Origin: Rhyzopertha dominica
Taxonomy: Eukaryota; Arthropoda; Insecta; Coleoptera; Bostrichidae
Length of the DNA: 64,000 nucleotides
NCBI GenBank assembly: GCA_025024175.1
Contig: QCXZ01000042.1
Span: 12,727,501 to 12,791,500, forward strand
Direction of reading: 5' to 3'
Positions 23,609 to 36,244 of the stretch are shown piece by piece. A program made the position numbers and the translations under genes. The notes under the pieces were generated by a model. It worked only from the letters and a program-made list of their open reading frames with translations. It ran no database searches and had not been told where the DNA came from. The stretch's first letter is position 1. Each line of letters begins with the position of its first letter.

Positions 23609-25673
23609 GTAAGTGGTTTTTTTTGCATGCTCTTTCGATGTATGGACGCGATCTTATCAAATGGACGACGATTCATGAAGCTGTAAAGTATTTTTCGTTT
23701 GGCAGTTAAAAAGTGTTAGGGGTTGCTGGATTTTGAAAGGAGCCAAACTTTTTAGAAGGTTTTGTAATCGAATCATTGTAAAGCTTAGTAACAATTATAC
23801 CTGTTAGGACTACACAATGAAAAAATCTAGTTTTACATAGCTGCCTATTTATACTTAGTAGGTTCAAAGAGTAGGTATACTACCAATTGAAAAATCACCT
23901 TCAAGTTTCTCTTTGTAGAAAATAGTCTGAAAAAGTGAACAGTGTTGTACACTCTATCCGAATAAAACATAAAAAATGCAGCGGTACTTACAAGTGAGGA
24001 AGTACTTATAAAAACACTTCTTCGAATTATAATATCTTCTCACCATCGTCAGTTCAGCGCCAGGTTGTGTAGGAATTATGACATGATCCTCGAATCTTGA
24101 TTGCATTAAAAAAACTAATATAAACGATGGTGGTTTAGCTTTTACTTATTGAAATAATATTCGCTCTATTCAGAAGGCATTTCTACCCATGCGGAGTCAT
24201 ATATTTATAGCACTCATTTCAACACTTGTTCATAAAATAATGTAACAAGGAGAAAACGTGATTGCTGTCTTTTTTGAATATTGTTTTGGAATCGATGACA
24301 GATTTGAGATATTGACAAAATATGAATGTGGAAGTAAAGATTGATAATTGCCTCTTGTGTAATTTTTGGGATGTCAGACACCGGAAGTTTTTTGTGAAGC
24401 ATATCACTTCCTGGGATGTTTTTTCTTTTTTTATTTATTTTGCCTTTTTCTTTCTGTTTCTAAAGGTTCATTCAATCAATTTGTATAACGTTTCCATTTT
24501 GTAAACGTCTAAACTTTTTTTCTTCCTAGTTTGTTTTCTTTAAGTTTATTTTCAAAGCTCCTCAACTTTGCTAGGTATTTGTTACAAGAGCTACATATGT
24601 CCTTACGTGGATATCAAAAGACTGCTCAGTATAGCTGCTAAAAGATCACAGAATTTTTTTCTTCTAAATTATTTTTAATCTCCTATTTGTATAATCATAT
24701 GAATATAATATAACGTAGTGAAAACCTTTTTATTAGCCCTGGGCGGGAGTAGAACGCAAGACCTGCATTTTATGCGTCAGAATTAAAAGTTTTATTTGAT
24801 AATTATTTATATCAGTTAACTATTGCGATTGCTTATTATTTTGTCCAAAAATATTCAGTAAAGTGTATTGCAAAATTGTAGATTTAAATAAATTTTAATT
24901 TTCATGAACCAATATATTCGTTCTACATATTCAATGAGTAAGTGGAAAATTGCTCAATTAGCATTTGGTATAAAAATAAATAAAATTTGCCCTTATTTAG
25001 AGATCGGAAATGCGACATATTTATTTTTTATGATATCTACCTCTATACTCTTTAATACATCGTCTAGTACTTTATTTAATAATAATTTCAAATAAATCCT
25101 TAAAAAGTTCAGCCTATTAGGCTGCTTTGTTGCGTATCGTAAGATTAATGTTATTGCCGGTATCGACCTTGTGCTTTTATAAATCCAAAATTAATCACCG
25201 CTCTATACGCACGCCCTTGATTATACATTTAAACCTCATTAAAATCCGTGAATTCGTCGGTAATTAAAAAACTTTTCTTGTTTGGAAACAGGCTGTGGGG
25301 ATGATTAAATTATCAAGGTAACGACTTTTACTGCTGTTCGTTTTATAAACTTGAATAGGTAAATCGCTGCTCATTATTTACTACATTGGAATAACGAATT
25401 TTTATCTTCGCCGCTAGTTTATGATATACAAAATCTCGTTATCTTATTAATTCATTCATTCATTTTGTTTTAATTTTTAACGAATGTTAAAAGGAATAAA
25501 ACTTGCTGATAATAAACCGAATGAGCCTTCATGGTTGATACCAAAGGGCTCAATTCAGCTGATGAATTTGGTTTTGAAAATTCCTGCAACCAGTGCGTCA
25601 GCGGACTAAGGATGATAACTTACTTACCTTAAGTCTTTCCAAAGCCAAGAAAGGCTTTTTGCATTGCCTTTGC
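23609..25673. other. Cadherin intron, nothing recognised
   Basis: First part of the 17.4-kb intron between the exons ending at 23608 and starting at 41004. It is AT-rich, with no supported feature. Confidence 0.5.
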
Positions 25674-25681
25674 GTAGTATT

Positions 25682-26438
25682 CAGTGATGGGCGCGTAGAA
25701 TACTCCATGTAGATTACGCCATTATCTACGCGTAAACTGTGTAATATTCTACTTTAAAAGTCTACTATAGAAAATAACATTAAGTAGATAAATAGCAAAC
25801 TAGTAATATTTAGTACTTTTAACAGCTCCAAATGCCTCAAAAGACAGTATTATTTTGTATATTATTATTTTTGTTGCTTCCTAACTAAACACAATACTAC
25901 TTCGTTGTAATTAAAATAACTAGACACGCGTTACGCAACAATAACTTGTTTCGGCATACAGTTGTTAGGGCCAGAAGACACAAGCGTGCTTTGGAGCCCT
26001 CAATCGGTCAATGGGTTCTTAAATGACTGTAAAGTATGATTTTATTATTTTTCTTGTCTATAAACGGAAGAAGACGGGCTATTTCATATGCTACCTATTA
26101 ATTATACCTAATATACTCGTAGAAGAAAAGACTTCGAAACGCATGTTTTGTCCCAAAGAAGTAAGAAAACTGTTTGGGTATTCTGATGACTTACTAAAAT
26201 AAGTTATGCAAATTTGTAATATAAATATTAAAAAACTTCGGTGCTTTTAAAGATTAAGAATTGACCCATAAAACAGGGAAATTGGAATAAAATAATTTGC
26301 ACAATACACTTAATATACAGTAGCCATAATATACTCGTCTCATATTTTCTACTCAAAATCTACGCCAAAATGCTTTATCTACATTTTCTACGCGGGTAAT
26401 GTAGAAAATTATAATTTACGGGTAAACGCCCATCACTG
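25682..26438. mobile_element. Non-autonomous hAT-like element with intact 8-bp target duplication
   Basis: The ends are inverted repeats CAGTGATGGGCG on the left and CGCCCATCACTG on the right. GTAGTATT is repeated exactly on both sides (25674-25681 and 26439-26446), an 8-bp duplication as hAT transposases make. The 757-bp interior has no transposase and is rich in variants of GTAGA and TCTAC in both orientations just inside the ends. Confidence 0.9.
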
Positions 26439-26689
26439 GTAGTATTGGAAAAATGCTAAAATAAACTCAAATCAGAACCAAATTTGTATGATAGAGTCGT
26501 ATATATTTTTACTCAAAAATCTAGTCGTATTACACTTCATTACCACAAATAATATTTTTACAACTTTATCACACTGCCTACGAAAATTTACCTATCTCCT
26601 AGCGATTACATTTATAAAACCACTTTGGTTCAGGAGATAACACTTTGCCAATAGTTTTGACAGTTTTATTGAGAAATGAGTAAGACTTT

Positions 26690-27480
26690 TGTAGTGAAAC
26701 CGCTTAAATGTAATGTTTATATGTATGCCGATGACTTAAAAATACTAAAGGCTATAGGTTCTTATTCGGACTGCTTGCTTCTTCGGCAGGATATGGACAA
26801 TTTAAATAGATAGTGTTTCATGAACAAACTTGAATTAAATATTAATAAGTGCAAAATAGTGACCTTCGGCAGAAAAAATGTACGCATCAACTTTTTCTAC
26901 AACATCTCAGGGAAAGTACTTTCCAGATGTGATGAAATTAGAGACTTGGGTGTTATCGTTGACTGTAAGTTGTCTTTTGTTCAGCACATTAAAAATGTTG
27001 TGGCTGCTGCACTTAAGACTCTGGGGTTTATTATGCGAAATACTTCTGAATTCAATAACATTTTTTTCTATAAAATTATTGTTTTATGCCTTAGTTAGAT
27101 CTAAGCTCGAATACTGCATTGTAATTTGGAGTCCTTACCAGCAGCAATATATTGATCTGTTGGAAAATATTTTAAGAAAGTTTTCCAAGTATCTCTACTT
27201 TAAAATGCTTGATGTTTACCCTACAAGACATTGTGATCAGAGCGCGCTATTAAATGTTGTTAATGAAGTCTCTCTTGTGAGTAGACGAAAATTGGCATCT
27301 ATTGTTTTCTTGCAGAAAATTATTTGCGGTAAAGTAGTTATTAGTACTCTTCTGAATGAGATAAACATAAATTTTCCCATAGGCTGGAGGCTGAAAAAAT
27401 AGCCCTTGTATTTACAAGATCTAAGACAACGCAACATAAATGATAACTAAATTTCATAAATCGTGAGTGAGTTATTGCCC
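26690..27480 (+). mobile_element. LINE reverse transcriptase fragment
   Basis: The frame gives VYMYADDLKILKAIGSY with catalytic YADD at 26724-26735, then LELNINKCKIVTFGRKN and EIRDLGVIVDCKLSFVQHI, the usual blocks after the LINE catalytic site. A frameshift near 27090 leads to ALVRSKLEYCIVIWSPYQQQ and the C-terminal region ending GWRLKK with TAG at about 27400. One stop lies at 26815. The 5' half (endonuclease and first RT blocks) is missing, as in typical 5'-truncated insertions. Confidence 0.88.
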
Positions 27481-27484
27481 GGTA

Positions 27485-28089
27485 AGACGTGGTCATTAAA
27501 TTTTATTCCTCCTCTTATAAGACGCTTTAAGAAGTGATGTTCTCCTTTAAACCACCAACTATGACGATACATCCATGAGCACGCCTCTCAAGTGCACTCC
27601 CCCAAGATAGACTGCATCCCATAAGTATCTGCATGTCGGCGGTTACGATGCAAATTTTTCTCGTCGGCCGCACGCAATAGCGCGTCCCGTGCAAAAATGG
27701 GCAGCGTCGCGGCGCCGCTCCGGTACATAATTAATTGTGGACGGGACAAAGACTCCGCCGGCGTTCCGAGTTTCCGAGCAATTAGGTCTTCCGTCGTCTC
27801 CTTCCCGTTAAAATATGCATGCACAAACATGAAATTTGTGCACGTGCCCGGCCATCGGCGGGATAGGGTTATGAATTTACAAGGGTGGGGTTAAACGGCG
27901 GAAGACAAGAGGATGACATGCTCCCGAGACCTTTATATTATGCATTTAGGCGCTTGCGTTAAAGAAATGGAACGCTTTTCATTTGCTATTAAGTTTTCCT
28001 GTACATATCAAGCTGGCGTTGTACTGGTGATGGTGAAAAAACAAGTGCTGTCAAATTATAAAAGTCTGTAATAAGACATCGCTTAGCTA
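27485..28089. other. Cadherin intron, GC-rich patch
   Basis: No gene recognised. 27590-27900 is a GC-rich, non-repetitive patch lying between a LINE fragment and a DNA transposon, and it may be original intron sequence. Confidence 0.35.
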
Positions 28090-28091
28090 TA

Positions 28092-29501
28092 CAGGATATT
28101 TCACGAATGATAATGACCCTGACGAAACTAAAAATGCAACCTAAAATATATTTGCAGAGGTAACACTGATCATTGTTCATCGTCTTGAAAAAATATAAAA
28201 CGTAGAGAGCTGTATAAATTCGTAAACTTTAACATAAACTTCAATCATTTGCTTTAAGTAAATTCGATAGTGTACAACAAATTATATTTTTGAAAAATGT
28301 TTATCCAATAACATTAATGTAATAAATGCTCAAAATGTCGCCCTCCGCTGTTTTCACAAGCTTGAATTCGTGCCCAAAACGATCTTTTAACATGCACTAA
28401 CATTCCTGGAGTGATGGCTCTACATGCATCACGTATTTTATTTTCTAAATGTTCTACACTTTCAATTGGTGTTTGATATACTTGCTCTTTTACCCTTCCC
28501 CACAGAAAAAAATCCAAAGGAGTAAGGTCCGGGCTTTTCGGTGGGCAGAGATTAATTGAACCTCTTCCTATCCATCGGTTAGGCAAAACCAAATCAAGAT
28601 GATTTCGCACTATTCTATGATAATACGCAGGTGCCCCCTCTTCTTGGAACCATAGATCTTGTCTTACCTGTAAATTTACATTTTGGAGAAGTACCGGTAA
28701 AATGTTTCTTAAAAAATTTAGATAAGTATTGCCGTTTAAACTATCGCGAAAAAAATAAGGCCCAACACTTTAATTCCCCAATATTCCGCACCAGACATTC
28801 GTCGAGTAGATAGCTTGAAAATGTCCTTCTCGAGTCCAACGTGGATTTTCTTGCGCATAATAATGCATTTTATGTTTGTTAACTTCACCATTATTAGAAA
28901 ATCTTGCTTCATCTGAGATGCAAATGTCATAAAACCTCACATTCAAATTTTGGTTTCCCGAAAAAAGTTACAAAAAGCCAGTCTTTTAGGATAATCTGTT
29001 TCCCTTAAGGCCTGAACCAATTGCAATACGAATGAAATTGATTGCCTTTAATTATTCGGTGTACTGAAGCCAGAATAATACCGGTTGCTCTTGAGACTAC
29101 CCTTTGACTAATATGAGGATTTTCGTCAATCATTTCCAATACTTTAATTTCATTGTGGTGGTGGCCAGTTTGTCTTTAAAGTTAATTCAAGTCTCTTGAA
29201 AACTGTATCGGCAGGAGCTGTTCTATTCGGAAAACGTTGTCTGTATAAACGAGCAGCAGCGGAAGCATTTTTCTTACATTCTTCATACATCTAAATCATA
29301 TCTGTTTGTTCATCATTTTAATACATTTACTTTTAATAAATACAGTGACAGGAACCATAGCGCATAGTCGTCATGGATTCCCAATTTATTTTTAAAATAA
29401 TACCATTATATAAAATAACCACATTGGCTATGAGAACATTCTCATATTTTGGGTTGCATTTTTAATTTCGTCAGGGTCATTATCATTCGTGAAACATCCT
29501 G
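28092..29501 (-). mobile_element. Tc1/mariner-type element, DD41D family A, copy 2
   Basis: Inverted terminal repeats of about 55 bp (outer CAGGATATTTCACGAATG on the left, CAGGATGTTTCACGAATG read inward on the right) are flanked by TA at 28090-28091 and 29502-29503. At 1,410 bp it is the longest of the four family A copies, and it lies in the same orientation as copy 1. Confidence 0.92.
28314..29326 (-). pseudogene. Broken DD41D transposase (family A copy 2)
   Basis: It reads on the minus strand from an ATG at 29324-29326 to TAA at 28314-28316. The C-terminal third is uninterrupted (28314-28610) and contains PNRWIGRGS, KSPDLTPLDFFLWG and a tail ending SGGRHFEHLLH. The second catalytic residue is changed: the motif QQDGAP in copy 4 is QEEGAP here. 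Several frame breaks lie upstream, so it is inactive. Confidence 0.85.
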
Positions 29502-29546
29502 TATATAGAGTGCGGGTAGTTCACTCAGTTTGTGTAGTTTGATGCA

Positions 29547-29790
29547 ATGGAACGCCTCACTGTAACGGATTAATCTACGTATATCAAAATTCAAACACTA
29601 CGCAAAAAAACGATCGCCGAAATTCACGGTGCGTTACATGAAGCTTGCCAGGAGTCGTGTGTGGATAGTTGAAGAGTAACTTGATTGAGTAAGCGTTTCA
29701 GAGCATTGGACTACTGTTAAAGACGACCACAGAAGTTGGAATATGATGACATCACATTACTGCCGAAAGCGGTGGCAACGACTTTATTGT
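29547..29790 (+). mobile_element. Mariner N-terminal DNA-binding fragment
   Basis: An ATG at 29547 opens MERLTVTD, and after a stop the frame gives YIKIQTLRKKTIAEIHGALH, the helix-turn-helix segment at the start of mariner-type transposases. The second helix region (ESCVDS, then SKRFRA) follows with stops. Nothing of the catalytic domain follows. It begins 45 bp beyond family A copy 2. Confidence 0.6.
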
Positions 29791-29794
29791 ATTT

Positions 29795-31545
29795 TTTTTT
29801 AATAATTATTCATGTTCGTTTTCGAGCTGTGTTTTTGTGTACAGGAATTTTGACATCACCCTCGTGTACGAAGGCTGTGTTTGCAGGCTAGATTGAATGG
29901 ATTGAACTCGTGCTGTAGGAAAAAAATGAATTTGAATATTAGAAATTTTTACTTTATACACTAAAACTATCCAGCAACATGCATGTTTAATTAAGGAGAC
30001 AAACAGGAAACACCCTAGCATGGGTCAGCCTATACCTATCTACTGTATTCAACACAAATTAAGCTTGAAGGACTCCCAATGAAAATTAAGTCACCCCACC
30101 TTCCATTCCAAGATGTTCTCGGTTAATATCGCTCATCGTTCACTAATCTCCCGAAAATTTCCATTACACCCCGACCAATTTAGACGCTAGATCCTGTTCC
30201 GTCTTCCGATGAAGGGTCATATTAGGCAGACCGTGGATATCCTGTACGGCTTGCTTGTGCCGCAGAGCCCCGTTATTAGGGTATTGATTTAGCCATTGTG
30301 CGAACATAAATCTTGACCCTGCGGACATGATGCCCCGAGCGTGCTTCGATGCAGGAAAACAACGATTTCGACAGTAAACAAGCCTGTTGGTGGACACATG
30401 ATAGAAGAGACAGTTTCATTCGTGTTGTCCACAGGATTTTTCGAAGTTGGGAAAGTGTTAAAGACGTATATTCAGGTGCATTCCTTTTTGAAAATCTACC
30501 GTCTATGTACAGATGCGGTATCTATATTCATCGTATAGCTTTGGTGGAGGTGACCAACATTAAAAACAATGCCTAAACGAAATATAAGAAAACGCTAAAT
30601 GCTTTAGATTGGAATTACTTGAGCAATTAATAATCTAAGCCATCATATGTATTAGATCTACATGTAATCAACAACTATTGTTGCTAAAGCAAGGCAAATA
30701 ATGCTTAAGGTTGCTCTGCCATATTTCTTTCTTTTATTGTGTTTATAATAAATTTTTTGATTAGATCCTTTGACCATAAACATCACAAATAGCTCTTATA
30801 ATGAGTTTAGTATATCTTATAACTAGAATATTAGCAAACACCTGGCCGATCAACAAAATAGTTGTTTCATTTAATTGCATCAATTTGCTGCTTTTTTATT
30901 ATCATCATTTTTGTTTACCGACAATACTCGTGTTTAATATGACCATTTCGTTAATTCTACAACAGTTATAAAATCGCTGAAATGTTTGAGTAATTATTTG
31001 TACGGAATTAAAAACACATATTCGTTAATTTTCACGAATTTTAACATACAGGGAAAACAATTTCCAGCAAAATTCCAACGCGTGCACGTTTATATTTTTG
31101 CTTCTATGTAGTGTTATATAGACAGCACAATCCTTTATTTTGCAATATTTGCATCTTCCCTTTCAGAAATATTTGAGCTCTTATTGTTTTGCTTACCAAC
31201 AATGAAAATTTAGAGTGTTTCGATGATAAAACCTAATTGTTTTTTTATAATGGAATCTTCTCAAAAAATTACCAATACTCCAAAAGTATTTAACTATCTC
31301 TTTTTCATTCACACAGGGTGTCGGTAAAGTAACGTATGACATTCAAAATAAATGTCAATGGCAGAAATTAAAACAAAACGCCAAAACAGATTTAAAAAGA
31401 GATTTATTTTGAGGTTGAAACCAAGTAGTCTGTTACTGCGACGAAGGAGTCCAACCATAGTGTGAGTTGGCATAAAAAAACAACCACAATGGACACACTT
31501 GCAAAAATTCAACAAGTGCCTAAATATGAAGTTGACATACAGAAT
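29795..31545. other. Cadherin intron, no gene recognised
   Basis: No supported gene. At 31314 a sequence ACAGGGTGTCGGTAAAG resembles a Tc1/mariner-type terminus and may be the end of the fragment annotated at 31550-31835. Confidence 0.35.
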
Positions 31546-31549
31546 AAGT

Positions 31550-31835
31550 TTTAGAATTACACAAAAAAGAAACATTTTACACGTCCAAATGTTCGAAAGG
31601 TACAAATTGCCCAGATAGACACTTTGGATCTGAGTTTAACAACGTCTAGTGGTAGTAAACGCATTTCAGCTCGAATGCGCTTTGTAATTCTTCCAGTGTG
31701 TGTGAATGGTCTACGTATACTCTCCTTTTTAGATGACCCCAGAGAGATAAATCGAAAGGAGTCAAATCTGGCGATCGGGGTGGACAATCTAGAACACCCC
31801 TGCGAGCTATCCATCTGTTGACAAAAACGTCATCA
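31550..31835 (-). mobile_element. C-terminal fragment of a DD41D-type transposase
   Basis: On the minus strand the sequence corresponds to a diverged RWIARRGVLD block followed by SPDLTPFDLS in another frame, then a short tail that loses frame. This matches the third-aspartate region of the DD41D transposases elsewhere in the window. Only the 3' part survives. Confidence 0.6.
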
Positions 31836-31839
31836 ATGT

Positions 31840-32395
31840 GGAACGATTTTAAGGTCTCGTGTGGCTTAAACTCTAAACGTCATTTTATGCACTTTCAATT
31901 GTGCCCATTTTATTTTCTTTAGCAAAGCACATTGACTGAATTCCTTATATTTTAAGGGCTCGAGTAACATAAAGATTAATAAGCTTAAGCTCTTTTCAAA
32001 GCTTAAATTATCTGTTTCAGGGTTGTTAATTTGAGTTTTATACCTGAATTTATCGACGCTTACTAATAAGTAATAATGGCCCATTTCAAATTCGAACAAA
32101 CTTTTAAAAATTATACATCCGCCTTGTGTCCACACACCAACGCGTTTGGATTTCATCCAGCCGCAATCAGCACGTCACTCCTACCATTTCAGTGACATCC
32201 AGCCGAATTCACGCACACAGCTCGCTATCAGCTTCAACAAAGACGTCATTCTTGCATGCTAACGGCCCCGAGGCATCGTCATATACATTTCTGGTTGCTT
32301 TTCATCCTCCACTGATTATGCACCCCCGACACAGCATTCATCTTGGGCCGTAAATACAAAACAAGCCGCCGGTGTTGTTTTGACACCTCCGCTGT
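31840..32395. other. Cadherin intron, no gene recognised
   Basis: No gene recognised. 32110-32400 is GC-richer and non-repetitive. Confidence 0.3.
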
Positions 32396-32399
32396 GACA

Positions 32400-33250
32400 T
32401 TTCATTAACGTGGGGTGTTGTGCTCACAGGGAATTTGCGAACGTTGTAATTTTGCGATAAGTGGTGAAAATTTAAGGATGTTGACAAGAGCGGTATCATT
32501 TGTTCGGTATAGTGCGGATATACTACTTAAAGATGGAAAATTCAACCTTTTGTTGTGTATAAACATAAACCTTTGAATATAAAACAGGAAGGAGCGTTGC
32601 GCCTCTTTCTGCATATTTGATTTTCAAAGGCATCTGAGGGTAATAGAAAACGCAGGATTGCCATTTGAGCTTTAAGCGTGAGATTTACAGAATTACGGAG
32701 ATATGGTGGAGAGGAGGTAAGCAGCACATTATGGACAAACGTTATTAGGTTATATTTGAAAATATTTTGAACTCTCAACCACTTCAGTTCATTTAATCTA
32801 GCAGATACTCGATCATATTTCCTAATACGATACACAAAACGACAGCAACTATTCAGAATTTTTTGCATGCGATCCCTGGTGTGTTTGTCTAAGCAACTAT
32901 AATATACGATATTGCAATAATTTATTATTAGTAATACTAGACTCTTAACAGAGTTTTTCTCAGCTTGAAGTTTATAATATTTATGTTATTATACAGCAGC
33001 TTTAAGGAGCAGTAACATATGTTCATTAACATGTTCACATGTTTAAATCTCAAATTTTCATCAATAATTAGTCTTAAGCTCTTTACCTGATCGACGATTT
33101 CTAACTTTATGCCAGAAATATATAGCTTATTTCGCGGTTATACTCTCAAATACTTCTAATACTTTACCGATCAAATGAGTTTTACGTAATAAAACGAATA
33201 ATAAAGTTTTCCCAGACTTAGTAACGACTAATATATCTGAAAGCATTTAC
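32400..33250 (-). mobile_element. LINE 3' region fragment (minus strand)
   Basis: The minus strand gives VKSLVLLIINYCNIVYYSCL, then DKHTRDRMQKILNSCCRFVY and RIRKYDRVSARLNELKWL. This is the conserved stretch after the LINE catalytic site and corresponds to LSLLNYSLIVFFPCLN...IQNSCCRFINSLRR in the fragment at 11130-12140. An open frame covers 32542-32868. The catalytic YADD part is not preserved. Confidence 0.8.
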
Positions 33251-33254
33251 TCAT

Positions 33255-34590
33255 GCACGTTGACTGACTGCGCTAATCCCGAGGTACCAGAGGAATATAT
33301 TTGATATCTAGCATACGTTCTATTTACTATAAAGCTTAAAATAGATGAAATAACATTCTAGCAACAGTCTTCTTATGTGATGTACAAACTACAAATGGCG
33401 AGAAGGCAGCAACAGCAGCAGCAGCAGCTAGACCATTAACCTCAATAATTAACAGTAATCTGTTTCAATCTTCAATAGCATTTAGGAGGAGAAGTTTCTG
33501 TACTATTATTCCAATATATCCGGGAAGCCCATTATTAAAGACGGGGATGATGTTAAAGACCATTAAGTTAAAAAAAGATATAAAACACAACAGCTCGCAT
33601 AAAATTTTCATGCTGCCTTTCTGTTTTTTTTACTATTTCTTGTGCGTTTCCATTTCAACTTCCCATTCTCCTTTTCCACGAAATCACGTAGCATACGTTC
33701 TCGCCGCCGTACGGGCCGAATTACCCCACCACACCCCATCCATACCAACTATTGTTAAGTCAATGAGCAAATCCGCTCAAGCAGAATTAGAGAACGAGCC
33801 AAGTTCGAAAATTGATCGCGGGGATACGTGCTCGGGCACTGGAACGATCCTGGGACATCCCCTTTCGATTGATGCTCCTTTGTTAACTAATATCTTGGGG
33901 TTAATTGGGGCTGGTTTCGCGATGGGGTCGTGGGCTTCGATTAGCGATCGTAATTCTTTTTTATGGGCGCGGTTCCTGCGGAGTTTGCGTTTGATAGGAG
34001 CGGGCAGCAGATTGTTATTTTAGCTTGAGTAATGGGCTTGGGTTAATCATCTGATACTGAACGATGGATTGATCCGTGGATCTAGCGGAAATAGTTTGAA
34101 AGACAACCAGCCAAGTCCGAATCAAGGCGTGAGTCCCAACTCTATCAGTCACGCATCAGTACATTTTCGGTCTCTATAGTTTCATATGCGCGCTAAAAGA
34201 CTATATCATATAGCCTGCGGTGAGGCCAGGTCTTTCACTTCCTGTATATTTGCAGATCATTTTACTCGAACCTGAGGTGGGTGCCATGTGCTCAGCAGCT
34301 CCTTATTCAATTAAAAAGATATAAATCAATACAATCTTGCTTTTAACTTGTTTGTAAAGGTTTATATATCTTCACCTGGTAATTAGTGACCTTTGTATTT
34401 ACATTTATCTGTATTTATATTGTGCACTGTCTATTTTTAGCGTAGATGATATCCACTTGAGTGGTCGAAAGCGCTTTGCACTTTATACCAATGAAGAAGT
34501 CCAGTGGAGAATGGATAGTTTTTCATTCAAACTATTTCCAGCTGATACTGCTCTATGCAACATTTTTTGTGTTATTGCTGAGGTAAATTG
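33255..34590. other. Cadherin intron, no supported gene
   Basis: It contains a short CAG microsatellite at 33407-33428 and a GC-rich patch at 33690-34030. A 158-codon open frame (33547-34023) covers the patch but shows no domain, so I do not call it a gene. Confidence 0.35.
33407..33428 (+). repeat. CAG-type microsatellite
   Basis: Seven CAG-like triplets with one CAA interruption. It lies in intron and no reading frame is implied. Confidence 0.8.
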
Positions 34591-34595
34591 TTAAA

Positions 34596-36240
34596 AGACG
34601 TTTTTGGATTTAAGATCTTTAACAAATTATCATTATAGACGGCTGAGGAAAGAAAATGGTCCTTGTTCGAAAATTACATTAAAAATAACAAAAAACAGAT
34701 TGGCAAAATTTTGTGCTAACTATTTAAAACCTTATGTAGGAAAAAACAGTAGTTTCATCAAAAATTCTTCAGACTTTATTGATATTATAAAAGGTTAAAG
34801 TATTTCAAAAAGCGATATTTTAGTTAGTTTTGACCTGGTTTCTTTATTTACGAAAGTACCCATCCCTGAAACGATAGACATCATCAAATCCAAGCCTAAT
34901 AGCGATCCCCTAGGTGACACAATAGCCAGATTATCTGAACATTGTTTAAAATCTACTTATTTCTTATAAAACGATAATTTTTATGAACAAAAATCAGGTT
35001 GTGCAATAGTCCTGTAGTAGCCAATTTGTTTATGGAAAATTTTGAACAGGTAGCGATAAACAGTTTTCAGTTTAAGCCAAAATGTTGGTATAGGAACGTA
35101 GATGACACTTTTGTTATTTGGCCCCACGGTATAGATGAGTTGTGTAGCTTTCTAAATCATTTGAACAGTCAAAATCCTGACACAAAATTTACTATGGAAT
35201 TAGAAAACAATGGTAGTTTACCTTTCTTGGATGTCCAAATTTACAGGATAAACACTGGACAGTTAGGACACAAGGTTTACAGAAAACCTACACACACAGA
35301 CAGATATTTATATGCCACATCTCACCACCCTCCCTCTCAAAAGAAAAGTCTTGTAAGGACGTTATTTGTTAGAACACAAAGGATATCAGACGAAAGTTCT
35401 TTACAAAAAAAATATATATCATCTTAAATCAGTGCTAGTGAGAAATGGTTATAGCAATAAGAATATTTGGTCAGTTTTTTAAGAAAGTGCTCATCCAAAT
35501 CAAGTAAATTCTCGGCCAGGACAAAGTAAATTGAAGTTGTGTTTGCCTTATGTACAAGGTCTTTCGGAAAAATTAAAGAGGATGCTTAAAAACACAATAT
35601 TTTAGTTGTTGATAGTACATATAATAATTTAGATAAAATTTTAAGTTCTACTAAAACTAAAGTACATTTAGAGAGTGAAGGTGTTTACAAAATTACATGT
35701 TCTTGCGGCAAGTGTTACATAGGTCAAACTAAAAGAAAAGTAGGTACGCGTTTGAAAGAACACATACGTGCTACTGGGCTGCAACAGATAGATAAATCTT
35801 CCGTAGCTGAACACTCATATTTGACTAAACACATTATTGCATAGAGAAAAATATTATCACAAACGTCTGATAAAAGAAGCTACAGAAATTTGTAGGAATA
35901 CTAATAATTTTAATAGGGATTGTGGAAATTATGAGTTAGGTGACATTTGGAAGGCTGTTTTGTAGTTATCTTTTCCCAAGTAGTTCGTGTATATTTAATA
36001 GGTAGGTAGTTCCTTTTTCGTCGTTAGATTCTTTTTTATCAGGTTAACACGTTGTTTCTATGACGTCTCGCTTCCTTGGTGATTTGTTTATTTACTTTTA
36101 AAATTTTGTTTGAACTTGTGCCAGGCAAATTTTGAAGTTCTTCGTCTTTGACAAAGATTACAGGTGTAATCGAAACGTTTGTCAGTGCTGTCAAGAGACA
36201 GCGATCTTTCCGAGAAAATATTATCATATATTATGGACGC
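34596..36240 (+). mobile_element. Penelope-like retroelement (RT plus GIY-YIG endonuclease), decayed
   Basis: The RT blocks are characteristic of Penelope-like elements: RLAKFCANYLKPYVG, SFDLVSLFTKVPIPETI, the catalytic NVDDTFVIW, SLPFLDVQIYRI and VYRKPTHTDRYL. A linker is followed by the GIY-YIG endonuclease: GVY at 35680-35688 and CYIGQTKRKVG with YIG at 35716-35724, then RLKEHIRAT and SSVAEHS. The reading frame ends GDIWKAVL with TAG at 35963-35965. Stops, a deletion at the GCAMGSP block near 35005 and frameshifts inactivate it. The 3' flank (36039-36240) is the terminal repeat shared with the copy at 61345-62480. Confidence 0.9.
36144..36180 (+). ncRNA. Hammerhead-like motif in Penelope-like terminal repeat
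   Basis: It has a stem II GAUUAC/GUAAUC of six pairs over AGGU, followed by GAAAC and GUU. The expected core CUGANGA reads UUGACAA, so two core positions are substituted and activity is doubtful. The same arrangement recurs at 62367-62406 and, inverted, at 61442-61481. Confidence 0.5.
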
Positions 36241-36244
36241 TGAT

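Noticed and set aside
24740..24800. Possible tRNA T-arm on the minus strand
   Set aside because: The B-box-like sequence has several mismatches and no D arm or acceptor pairing could be found.
25555..25585. CTGATGA followed by GAAA, a possible hammerhead core
   Set aside because: The intervening bases cannot form stem II, and no stem I or stem III is present.
33547..34023. 158-codon open frame
   Set aside because: It is the longest unexplained frame but has no recognisable domain, lies in a GC-rich patch where stops are rarer, and has no splice or promoter context. I treat it as chance.
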